This document shows positions 6,228 to 12,201 of a stretch of 12,201 bases of DNA, piece after piece. The DNA is from Verrucomicrobia bacterium UBA3761 (GTDB lineage Bacteria > Verrucomicrobiota > Kiritimatiellia > RFP12 > UBA1067). The notes under the pieces were generated by a model. The model was given only the letters and a program-made list of their open reading frames with translations. It was not told where the DNA came from and made no database searches. Position 1 is the stretch's first letter. Every line of letters starts with the position of its first letter. Location: the NCBI GenBank assembly GCA_002371135.1, contig DFGB01000001.1, positions 155,871 to 168,071 of the forward strand, given 5' to 3'. The position numbers and the translations under genes are program-made.

Positions 6228-9041
6228 ATGAACGACAGCATGCAGATTGCCGGGGTGCGGCTTACGCGCAGGGCGTTTTTGAAACAGGCTGCCGCCGCGA
6301 CCGTGTTCGCGGCGGCGGGATGTCTGAGGGCGACGACGGGCGACGTCAGGCTCAAGGTCGGGATAATTTCGGATATCCACCTTCTCGCGCAGAACGACTC
6401 CATGCACGGCGACGTCTGGTTCGAGAAGGCGCTTCGCTGGTTCGATGCGCGAAAGGCCGACGCCGTGCTCCTCTGCGGCGACATAGCCGATTGCGGACTC
6501 GTCGCGGAGCTTGAATACGCAGCGGCGATATGGTACAAGGTGTTTCCCGGCGGGAGGCGCTCCGACGGCGAGCCGATCGAGCAGCTTTTCCATTTGGGCG
6601 ACCACGATCTCGGGGGCTTCGCGCACAAGTATCCGTGGGCGAAGTCGTCTTCGAAAGATCCCGACGCGCCGAACCATGCGCTCGTCGACGAGGATGTCGG
6701 AGCGATATGGGAAAGGCTTTTCCATGAAAAGTGGGCGCCCATCCAGGTGAAGAAGGTGAAGGGCTACACGTTCGTCTTGGCGCACCATCCGCGCAACATG
6801 GCCCAGGGCACGGCGATACCGGGGCTCGCGGAAGCGCTCGACGCGGCGGACACGGATCTCGCGAAGCCGCTCTTCGTTTCGATGCACAGACCCGTGCACG
6901 GCACTCTGCCGGAGTGGGACGCGAAGAGCCTCGCGAACGACGCCAACCACAAGGCGCTTGCGAAGCATCCGAACGCAATCGCCTTCTTCGGCCATGCGCA
7001 CCGCAACTGCGCCGACGACTTGAATCTCTGGCAGGGCGAATACACGGCGCTGCACGTGCCTTCGACGAGCTACTGCTGCACGCGGGGCGGGCGCGAAAAC
7101 TCGTTCGCGCCTGGGAACAAGGCCGACAAGGCCCGTCCGCAGCAGATGGACAGGGTGGACTGCACTTCGTCCAACCAGGCGCTTTTCATGACTGTCTGCG
7201 AGGATAGAATCGCGATAGAGCGGCGGGACCTCCGCCACGATGCGACCATGGGCGAGGATTGGTTGGTCGGGCTCTTGAATGGCCGCGCTGAAGCGCGGCC
7301 CTCACGCGCGGCCGCGACCATCCCGCCGGAATTTCCCGCCGGCGCTTTCGCCGCCGTCTCGACGCGCATCGGGAAAAATCGAGCCAAGAAAGAAACGGCG
7401 CAGGTCGTCGTATCATTCCCGCCGGCCCATTCAAGAGGGTCCCGTCCGCGCGCATTCGACTACGAGGTGACGGCCAGTGCCGGCGCTTTCAATCTCGTCC
7501 GGCGCGTATTCTCCGCCGGGGCGTATTGGAATGAAGATTTCGACACCGCGCTTTCATCGTGCGTGTTCGCCCGCGGCGAGTTGCCGTTGGATAGACCCGT
7601 CGAGTTCACCGTGCGCCCGGCGAACGCATTCGGCGCGCTTGGCTCGGCCCTGCCGGGCGTTGTCTGGAGCGCGCACGGCGGAAAACGCTGGTACCGCGGC
7701 ATGCTGCACATGCATACGCACTGGTCCGACGGTCACGCGCTCCCCGAACAGGCCGTTGCCGCGTACAAGGACGCCGGATACGACTTTATCGCCATCTCGG
7801 ACCACAACCGCTTCCAGGACGACCCCGGCAAGTGGATGGACGTAGGCGACGGCACGGAGAAAGGCTGGCCGCCGAAGGTGGTGCATCCCGCCTGTTTCGC
7901 GGCCTACGTAGAACGCTTCGGGCGGGACAACGTGCGCGAGCGCGACGGAAAGACCCAAGTGCGCCTCGCGACGTATCCGGAGCTCAAGAAGCGCTTCGAC
8001 GAGACGGAGAAGTTCCTGCTCCTGCCGGGCGTGGAGATTACGACCGACGCCAAGGCGACCGGCGTCACGCATGCGATGCACATGAACGTAATCGGCATCG
8101 ACGACATCATCGAACGCGCGAAGAAGGCGAAGCTCATCGAGGGTTGCCGCTCTCACACCGTCTCGTCCATCATACGCGAGACGCGCGAGATGAGCGAGGC
8201 GCTTGCCAAGGCGCGCGGCCAAGACTGCATCTGCATGGTGAACCACCCGAACTGGCTCTACTACGACGTAGTGGCAAACGACATCATCGAAAATCCTGAA
8301 ATCCGATTCTTCGAGATTTGCAACAACGGCTCTGAATGGCCGGTGCCGGACGAACTCGACGGCGAATGGTATTGCGACCATCTCTGGGACGCAGTGCTGG
8401 CATACCGTCTGACGCACGGCCAGCAAATGCTTTACGGTTTCGGGTGCGACGACTCGCACTTCTATCCTGGCACGGGCCTCGAATACGCGGCGTTCGGCGA
8501 TGCGTACATCATGGTGCTCGCCGAATCGCTGACGCAGGAAGCGCTTTTCAAGGCGATTCGCGCAGGCGATTTCTACGCCTCTTCCCAGCTCGATCTTGAG
8601 GACGTCGTGTTCGACCGCGAGACGGGGACGCTCACGGTGTCCGTCCCGGCGATAGAGGGCGTGACGAGCAAGATACGCTTCATTGCGACGAAGAAGGGCG
8701 CGAGGCTCGAGCCCGTGCGCTATGTGGATATCCCTGCTACGGCCGAACACATGAACCGCGCGCGCAGGGTGCCGGTCTACGACGAGAGCATCGGCGCGAC
8801 GGTCAGACTCGTGGAAGGGGAACGCGGGCGGCGTCTGGAGGCGTTCTACACGCTTGCCGCCGACGACCTATACGTCCGCGCCAGAGTGGAGACGGACGCG
8901 CCGACGAAATTCAAGCGCGAGCGCTGCCTGCACCCGGCGCACCACACAGCCTGGACGCAACCGTACGCAAGGGAGGCGGGAGGGCCGCGCTTCAGTGCGG
9001 CCGAATGGGAGGATTGTAACGCCAAGGAGGCGCGGCTTTAG
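6228..9041 (+). CDS. Tat lipoprotein: metallophosphoesterase fused to PHP-domain phosphoesterase
   Basis: A 937-residue two-enzyme fusion. TRRAFLK (13-19) is a twin-arginine signal, and AAGC (29-32) is a likely lipobox at C32, so the protein should be folded before export and lipid-anchored. Calcineurin-like domain: D49-x-H51, GDIAD (84-88), GDHD (124-127, normally GNHD), two mid-domain His motifs and GHAH (255-258). A beta-sandwich-like region (about 365-480) follows. PHP domain: HMHTHWSDG (494-502), SDHN (524-527), PGVE (600-603), NHP (672-674) and CDDSH (740-744), a full metal-binding set. A REP palindrome encodes part of the linker near 352-363, and the C-terminal tail after about residue 913 is repeat-encoded. 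No Shine-Dalgarno is visible before ATG 6228. Likely role: hydrolysis of exported phosphomonoesters or phosphodiesters; substrate unknown. Confidence 0.85.
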   Translation: MNDSMQIAGVRLTRRAFLKQAAAATVFAAAGCLRATTGDVRLKVGIISDIHLLAQNDSMHGDVWFEKALRWFDARKADAVLLCGDIADCGLVAELEYAAAIWYKVFPGGRRSDGEPIEQLFHLGDHDLGGFAHKYPWAKSSSKDPDAPNHALVDEDVGAIWERLFHEKWAPIQVKKVKGYTFVLAHHPRNMAQGTAIPGLAEALDAADTDLAKPLFVSMHRPVHGTLPEWDAKSLANDANHKALAKHPNAIAFFGHAHRNCADDLNLWQGEYTALHVPSTSYCCTRGGRENSFAPGNKADKARPQQMDRVDCTSSNQALFMTVCEDRIAIERRDLRHDATMGEDWLVGLLNGRAEARPSRAAATIPPEFPAGAFAAVSTRIGKNRAKKETAQVVVSFPPAHSRGSRPRAFDYEVTASAGAFNLVRRVFSAGAYWNEDFDTALSSCVFARGELPLDRPVEFTVRPANAFGALGSALPGVVWSAHGGKRWYRGMLHMHTHWSDGHALPEQAVAAYKDAGYDFIAISDHNRFQDDPGKWMDVGDGTEKGWPPKVVHPACFAAYVERFGRDNVRERDGKTQVRLATYPELKKRFDETEKFLLLPGVEITTDAKATGVTHAMHMNVIGIDDIIERAKKAKLIEGCRSHTVSSIIRETREMSEALAKARGQDCICMVNHPNWLYYDVVANDIIENPEIRFFEICNNGSEWPVPDELDGEWYCDHLWDAVLAYRLTHGQQMLYGFGCDDSHFYPGTGLEYAAFGDAYIMVLAESLTQEALFKAIRAGDFYASSQLDLEDVVFDRETGTLTVSVPAIEGVTSKIRFIATKKGARLEPVRYVDIPATAEHMNRARRVPVYDESIGATVRLVEGERGRRLEAFYTLAADDLYVRARVETDAPTKFKRERCLHPAHHTAWTQPYAREAGGPRFSAAEWEDCNAKEARL
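7281..7317. repeat. REP-like palindrome inside the coding sequence
   Basis: Arms GGCCGCGCT (7281-7289) and AGCGCGGCC (7292-7300) pair perfectly around GA; a second GC-rich palindromic half follows to about 7317. It is the same family as 30-49 and 8983-9002. The reading frame passes straight through, giving G-R-A-E-A-R-P-S-R-A-A-A at about residues 352-363 between the phosphoesterase core and the following beta-rich region. Confidence 0.85.
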
Positions 9042-9103
9042 CCGCGCACCCCTGTTTCGGCCTTGGGCAAGCGCGGCCCTCACATGCGCGGCTGAAGCCG
9101 CGC
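8983..9103. repeat. REP-like palindrome cluster at a gene 3' end
   Basis: Palindromes: GGCCGCGC/GTGCGGCC around TTCA (8983-9002, one G-T wobble), GCGCGGCT/AGCCGCGC around TT (9030-9047) and the same around GA (9086-9103). The first two lie within the phosphoesterase reading frame, and the TAG stop (9039-9041) sits at the tip of the second. The flank of the second palindrome is an inverted partial copy of the flank at 65-86. Confidence 0.85.
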
Positions 9104-9152
9104 CTTCTTGGTGTTATGGCTCGCGCTGTCTCGGGTCGCAGAACTTACATAT

Positions 9153-9367
9153 ATTCCAGATCACTACCATGCAATAGATTTTTATCGCAGAGACGCAGAG
9201 TTTTCCAAGGTTTTTGCATTTTTTCATGAGACGCCAAATCAACACGCTCTTTAGTCAAAATGACAAATCTATGCGCTGTGCATATGAAATAACGCCAACA
9301 AAATCCATATTCTCTGCGACTCTGCGTCTCTGCGATAAAAATCTATTGTATGCTATTGATTCCAGAT
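9153..9367. mobile_element. MITE-like element with 40-bp inverted ends and 9-bp target duplication
   Basis: The element spans 9162-9358 (197 bp) and begins CA and ends TG. Its ends 9162-9201 and 9319-9358 are inverted copies, 37 of 40 positions complementary, including an uninterrupted run of 30 (9172-9201 with 9319-9348). It is bracketed by a 9-bp direct repeat, ATTCCAGAT, at 9153-9161 and 9359-9367, exactly abutting both ends. The interior (9202-9318) is AT-rich with no credible gene. This is the anatomy of a non-autonomous transposable element moved by a transposase elsewhere. It ends 31 nt before the next gene's ATG. Confidence 0.8.
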
Positions 9368-9398
9368 AAAACTTACGACCAACTAAAAGGGATACGAC

Positions 9399-11309
9399 AT
9401 GAAGTGTGCTTTTCTAGCGATGTTGCTTTTTGCGGCGGGGTGGGTTTGCGCCCGGCCGTTCGAGTCCGGTGCGCATGTGGTCGCGACGGGCTCGATTGCC
9501 GAGGGCGGCTTTGGAGTGGCCACCGCGGAAACGCTCACGCATGACGGCTGCGGAACTCTCCTCAATCTCTTCCACGGCAAGTGGACGCCGGAGAAGGTGC
9601 GCGCCGTCGGCGAGCACTGCCGCAAGAACGGCTGCGTTTTCACGATGGACGAGATGTTCAACCGCTGGAGCGGCGATTGGAAAAGCGAATACGCGCCGCA
9701 AAAGGAAGAATTTCTCTCCGTTTTGCGCGAATACGCGGACGTGTGCGCCGGAACGCAGCACTACAGCGAATCCGGCGGTCTCATGTTCTACTGGCATCCG
9801 AAGAACGCGAAGTACCATGGCGCGCCATCGCCGCGCATCCCCAAGGGCGGCGATTCCCTCGCCGAGGCCTACGCCGCGACGTGCGAACAGGCGCGGCGCG
9901 ATCTCGCGCAGGCGAAGGCGGCCGGTCTGCCGTCGCCATACTTCTCCATCGAATGCTCGTTCGGCTTCGCGCCGTATCTCATGCGCGCCGGATACGACCG
10001 CGTCGATCTCGAAGTCGTGTATTCCGACGAACTCGAGCGCGCCTACGCCGGAGTGAAGACCGCCTCGGAAGCGTCCGGCCGCAAGAGCTTCGGCGCGGAC
10101 ATGGCGATGGATTGGTACGGCGGGATGCAGTCGGACGCCCTCTGGGGTGCGCGCTGGCGCACTTCGCTCTACCACGCCTGGCTGCGCGGCGCGGCCCCGA
10201 TCTACAACGAGCACGGCCTCATGGAGCTCGCGAGCCACGGCCGCAAGTTCGCCCACGACGATCCGGTGACGGTCGGCTACCGCAAGACGCTCGCCGATTT
10301 CACGGCTTGGTGCAAGGCCAATCCTCGCGCAAACGGCTATCCGCTCGCCGCCGCCGGCGCGATCCAGGGGCGATTCGACGGCTATGCAGGCATGTTCCAG
10401 ACCCACCTTTTCGGACAGAGGACCAACGACGCCTTTCGCGTGACGGAGGCCGACCGCACCGCGTGGCGGCTCTTCGACGGTCTCTACCGCCGGCGCGGCT
10501 GGCAGGAGCGCGACAACTGGGGCGACGCCGAATATTCCGGCAATCCGCCGCTCGGCGCCGCCGGCATATTGCCTTTCGACGCGCCCGCCGGAGAATTCGC
10601 GAAGTACAAATTCCTCTTCTTCCTCGGACGCAACGTGATGGACGACGCACTCTATTCGAAACTCGTCGACTACGTAAAAGGCGGCGGCACGCTGATGCTC
10701 GCCGCGAGCCACCTGACGGCGCAGGACGACCCCGCCGGCGCTTTCGCGCCATACAACGGCGGCGATTGGTCGGAACTTGCCGGCGTGAAAATCGACGCCG
10801 CGAAGAAGTGGCATCTGCCGCACGGCATGAAGTTCGTGAAGAATCCAGGCCCCGGATGGAATTTCCAGCCGCTCACGAACGTGTGGGACCCGGACTTCAT
10901 CGAGGGAGGGTTCGACGTGCCGGAGCTCGCGACGACGACCGCGACGCCGTTCATCGTCGCGTCCGACAATTTCGTCGAGAAGCATCTCGACGAATGCAGA
11001 GGGATAGGCTTCGTGAACGAACTCGGCAAGGGCCGCGTAATCTTGCTCGCGTCGCTCGATTCGCCGGGCGCGTTCGGCGTCCGGAAACTCTATTCCTTCT
11101 TGATGGCGAAGGCGATGGAGGCCGTCGGAACCGACGTCTGGCCGAAGGTCGAATGCGCCGACACGGTGCGCTGGAGCGTCTACCCCGACGGCACGATATA
11201 CTTGCTGAACACGGAGGCGCATCTCTCGCAGGAGGCGATAGTGCAGCAGAGCGCCGCCGCGCCGCGCACGACCCTCCGCCTCGCCCCGGGAGAACTAAAG
11301 AGGCTATAG
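9399..11309 (+). CDS. Secreted glycoside hydrolase-like protein with barrel and GATase-like domains
   Basis: A 636-residue exported protein. Residues 1-18 form a Sec signal peptide ending VCA-R. Residues about 40-380 look like a TIM barrel: FTMDEMFNRW (81-90), YFSIECSFGFA (181-191), GADMAMDWYGGM (232-243) and IYNEHGLMEL (268-277). E85, E185, D234 and E271 are candidate catalytic acids. From about 405, FLFFLGRNV and KGGGTLMLAAS give the Rossmann-like look of the GATase-type (beta-galactosidase trimerisation-like) domain that often follows GH42-type barrels; a small beta domain closes the protein near 560-636. AAAGGG (9386-9391) lies 7 nt before ATG 9399. The gene follows the MITE-like element and precedes a broken rhamnosidase-like gene. 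The exact GH family is not recognised, and substrate is unknown. Confidence 0.75.
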   Translation: MKCAFLAMLLFAAGWVCARPFESGAHVVATGSIAEGGFGVATAETLTHDGCGTLLNLFHGKWTPEKVRAVGEHCRKNGCVFTMDEMFNRWSGDWKSEYAPQKEEFLSVLREYADVCAGTQHYSESGGLMFYWHPKNAKYHGAPSPRIPKGGDSLAEAYAATCEQARRDLAQAKAAGLPSPYFSIECSFGFAPYLMRAGYDRVDLEVVYSDELERAYAGVKTASEASGRKSFGADMAMDWYGGMQSDALWGARWRTSLYHAWLRGAAPIYNEHGLMELASHGRKFAHDDPVTVGYRKTLADFTAWCKANPRANGYPLAAAGAIQGRFDGYAGMFQTHLFGQRTNDAFRVTEADRTAWRLFDGLYRRRGWQERDNWGDAEYSGNPPLGAAGILPFDAPAGEFAKYKFLFFLGRNVMDDALYSKLVDYVKGGGTLMLAASHLTAQDDPAGAFAPYNGGDWSELAGVKIDAAKKWHLPHGMKFVKNPGPGWNFQPLTNVWDPDFIEGGFDVPELATTTATPFIVASDNFVEKHLDECRGIGFVNELGKGRVILLASLDSPGAFGVRKLYSFLMAKAMEAVGTDVWPKVECADTVRWSVYPDGTIYLLNTEAHLSQEAIVQQSAAAPRTTLRLAPGELKRL

Positions 11310-11339
11310 AATTTCCAGGGCTTCCAGGACCTCCAGGAC
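11304..11339. repeat. CCAGG array with 9-bp period
   Basis: CCAGG starts at 11315, 11324 and 11333, exactly 9 bp apart, preceded in phase by CTATAGAAT (11304-11312) and followed by a degenerate GCAGG at 11343. It overlaps the stop of the upstream gene and ends just before the Shine-Dalgarno (AGGAG, 11345-11349) of the pseudogene. Confidence 0.8.
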
Positions 11340-11357
11340 TTTGCAGGAGATGATACA

Positions 11358-11697
11358 ATGAGAGTATTGCTAGCCTTTATCGCGCTTCGCACTGTGCCGC
11401 CGCCGCTTCGACTTCCATAACCGGCCTTGCCGTCGACCATCTCGTCGCGCCGGACGGCAAGAAGACCCCGCGCCCCGTGGCGAAGGAATACGGCGATATG
11501 GCCGACCGGGCGCTCGCGTTCATCCGCGCCAAGTTTGTCGACAAGGCGCGGTCAAGTCGGCGTGGAAATACGGCGCCGACGGCAAGTGCACCTGACGCTT
11601 CACCATACCCGCCAACACCTCGGCCACCGTGAAACTCCCCGGCGGCAAGGAAGAGACGCTGGAGGCCGGCTATCCCTTTTCGAACCCGCAACTGTGA
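11358..11697 (+). pseudogene. Broken alpha-L-rhamnosidase-like gene remnant
   Basis: An intact start (ATG 11358, AGGAG 8 nt upstream) encodes a signal-peptide-like MRVLLAFIAL and then hits a stop at 11418-11420. The frame beginning ...STSITGLAVDHLVAPDG (ATA of the ITG at 11417) resembles the mature N-terminus of GH78-type enzymes and runs to about 11548. A third frame from 11551 gives VKSAWKYGADGKCT, a stop (11596-11598), and RFTIPANTSATVKLPGG, the typical C-terminal beta-sandwich of bacterial rhamnosidases, ending at 11697. The large catalytic region is missing, so this is an N- plus C-terminal scar with two frame changes and two internal stops. It lies 48 nt after the previous gene, consistent with a former operon member. 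Sequencing error cannot explain the missing central domain. The GH78 label rests mainly on the C-terminal motif. Confidence 0.65.
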
Positions 11698-11820
11698 CTT
11701 TTCAAGCGACAGCTGTGACTTTTGGGAGCGACAGCTGTGACTTTTGGAAGTGACAGCTGTGACTTTTGGAAGTGACGGCTGTGACTTTTGGAAGTGACGG
11801 CTGTGACTTTTGGGAGATAG
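11692..11820. repeat. Six-copy 21/22-bp tandem array (CTGTGACTTTT)
   Basis: Copies start at 11692, 11713, 11735, 11757, 11779 and 11801: one 21-bp step and four 22-bp steps. Each begins CTGTGACTTTT and continues with GGAAGTGACAG or a close variant; several junctions form the palindrome ACAGCTGT. The period is about two DNA helical turns, so every unit faces the same side. The first copy supplies the terminal stop of the pseudogene. Confidence 0.92.
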
Positions 11821-11846
11821 AGCGCTGCTGAAGCCGCGCTCTATCT
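11815..11846. repeat. 11-bp-arm inverted repeat upstream of infC
   Basis: AGATAGAGCGC (11815-11825) and GCGCTCTATCT (11836-11846) pair perfectly around a 10-nt loop. It overlaps the last tandem copy. The loop contains CTGAAGCC as in the REP palindromes. There is no T-tract, so terminator function is doubtful. Confidence 0.75.
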
Positions 11847-11893
11847 GCCAGGACATCTCCTCCTTCCTCCTTGGGCGAAGCGCGGAATGGTAC

Positions 11894-11923
11894 TTGACCA
11901 CGTCAATCGGAATATGGTAAAAT
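11894..11923 (+). promoter_or_regulatory. infC promoter
   Basis: TTGACC (11894-11899) and TAAAAT (11918-11923) with an 18-nt spacer, followed by an AT-rich leader. The predicted transcription start is near 11930, giving a leader of about 35 nt before the infC start. This separates infC from the decayed gene and repeats upstream. Confidence 0.7.
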
Positions 11924-11954
11924 ATAAGGGTAGTGAAAACAAACTAGAAAGAGC

Positions 11955-11966
11955 AGGTGACTTATC
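11955..11966 (+). promoter_or_regulatory. Ribosome binding site and AUC start of infC
   Basis: AGGTGA (11955-11960) lies 3 nt before ATC (11964-11966). The TGA inside that Shine-Dalgarno (11958-11960) is in frame with infC, so the coding region cannot start further upstream, and no ATG, GTG or TTG occurs in frame before the conserved N-domain. Confidence 0.75.
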
Positions 11967-12201
11967 GCACAGTTCACTCGTGTCAATTACAAGATACGCG
12001 TTCCGCAGGTTCGCGTGCTGGATCCCAACGGCGTGATGATCGGCGTAATGGCTACGCGCGAAGCGCAGCGCATGGCCGAGAATCTGGATCTCGATCTCGT
12101 CGAGATCACTCCCAACGCCGTGCCTCCCGTATGCCGTATAATGGATTACGGGAAGTTCAAGTACGAGGAATCCATAAAGGCCAAGCAGCAGCGCAAGGCC
12201 C
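11964..12201 (+). CDS. infC: Translation initiation factor IF-3, N-terminal part (cut by window end)
   Basis: Seventy-nine codons of the IF-3 N-terminal domain and the start of the linker helix are present; the C-domain lies beyond the window. Recognisable segments are RVNYKIRVPQVRVLDPNG, REAQRMAENLDLDLVEI, NAVPPVCRIMDYGKFKYE and the basic KAKQQRKA run. IF-3 binds the 30S subunit, checks the start codon-initiator tRNA pair and prevents premature 50S joining. The first codon is ATC, as explained at the start-site entry. IF-3 genes are known for AUU, AUC or AUA starts, which IF-3 itself discriminates against, giving autoregulation. rpmI and rplT usually follow infC but are not visible. Family identity is near certain. 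Confidence 0.95.
   Translation, partial: MAQFTRVNYKIRVPQVRVLDPNGVMIGVMATREAQRMAENLDLDLVEITPNAVPPVCRIMDYGKFKYEESIKAKQQRKA

Noticed and set aside
7554..8750. 398-codon open frame on the minus strand
   Set aside because: Antisense shadow of the PHP domain, whose motifs are intact on the + strand.
9414..11222. 602-codon open frame on the minus strand
   Set aside because: It lies entirely opposite the glycosidase-like gene, is rich in Arg/Ala/Val/Glu as expected of a GC-rich antisense frame, and has no recognisable motif.
9581..11353. 590-codon + strand frame overlapping the glycosidase-like gene
   Set aside because: Strongly Arg-rich composition typical of a shifted GC-rich frame; the alternative frame has a signal peptide and coherent barrel motifs.
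11692..11820. CRISPR array
   Set aside because: Units are contiguous near-identical 21/22-mers with no unique spacers, and no cas genes are present.
11815..11846. Rho-independent terminator
   Set aside because: The stem is good but the following bases (GCCAGGACAT) contain no U-tract; the same applies to the arrays at 3561-3655 and 6164-6204.
11377..11901. 174-codon minus-strand frame with repeated Ser-Lys-Ser-His-Ser-type segments
   Set aside because: The protein repeats are simply the translated 22-bp tandem array, and the rest is antisense to the pseudogene.
11957..11959. GTG as the infC start
   Set aside because: It is in a different reading frame from the IF-3 domain.

Overview
The window looks like a chromosomal piece of a GC-rich member of the Verrucomicrobiota/Kiritimatiellota side of the PVC bacteria, probably gut- or rumen-associated. 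This is an inference from secreted LamG (concanavalin A-like) proteins, Tat-exported phosphoesterases, glycosidase-like proteins and spacers packed with short palindromic repeats. No rRNA or other clade marker is complete. All supported genes lie on the + strand.

Layout: 1-250 is a gene-free run of GC-rich palindromes (REP-like) and a pyrimidine tract, followed by a promoter. 329-3547 encodes a secreted protein with four LamG-like units. 3548-3665 is made almost entirely of 8- and 9-bp-period arrays. 3666-5006 encodes a secreted TIM-barrel glycosidase-like protein. 5007-5227 holds a 16-bp inverted repeat and two promoter candidates. 5228-6160 encodes a secreted propeller-like protein. 6161-6227 holds a 9-bp-period CTAGA array. 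6228-9041 encodes a Tat lipoprotein joining a calcineurin-like phosphoesterase to a PHP phosphoesterase. 9042-9398 holds REP-like palindromes and a clean 197-bp MITE-like element with 40-bp inverted ends and a 9-bp target duplication. 9399-11309 encodes a second secreted glycosidase-like protein. A CCAGG array follows, then a broken alpha-L-rhamnosidase-like gene (11358-11697), a six-copy 21/22-bp tandem array, another palindrome and the infC promoter. infC (IF-3) begins at 11964 with a non-standard AUC start and runs off the end.

The first five genes read as an export-oriented accessory cluster for extracellular carbohydrate or phospho-ester substrates: glycan binding (LamG), glycoside cleavage (two barrel proteins and the dead rhamnosidase) and phosphate or phosphodiester removal (the fused enzyme). 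Exact substrates cannot be read from sequence. infC is a core gene and marks the edge of the accessory region.

The strongest unexplained signal is the repeat biology. Three spacers carry arrays with an exact 9-bp period but different palindromic cores (TCCGGA, CTAGA, CCAGG). REP-like palindromes sit in frame inside one gene and supply its stop codon. The 3' ends of three genes appear to be written by three different repeat families.
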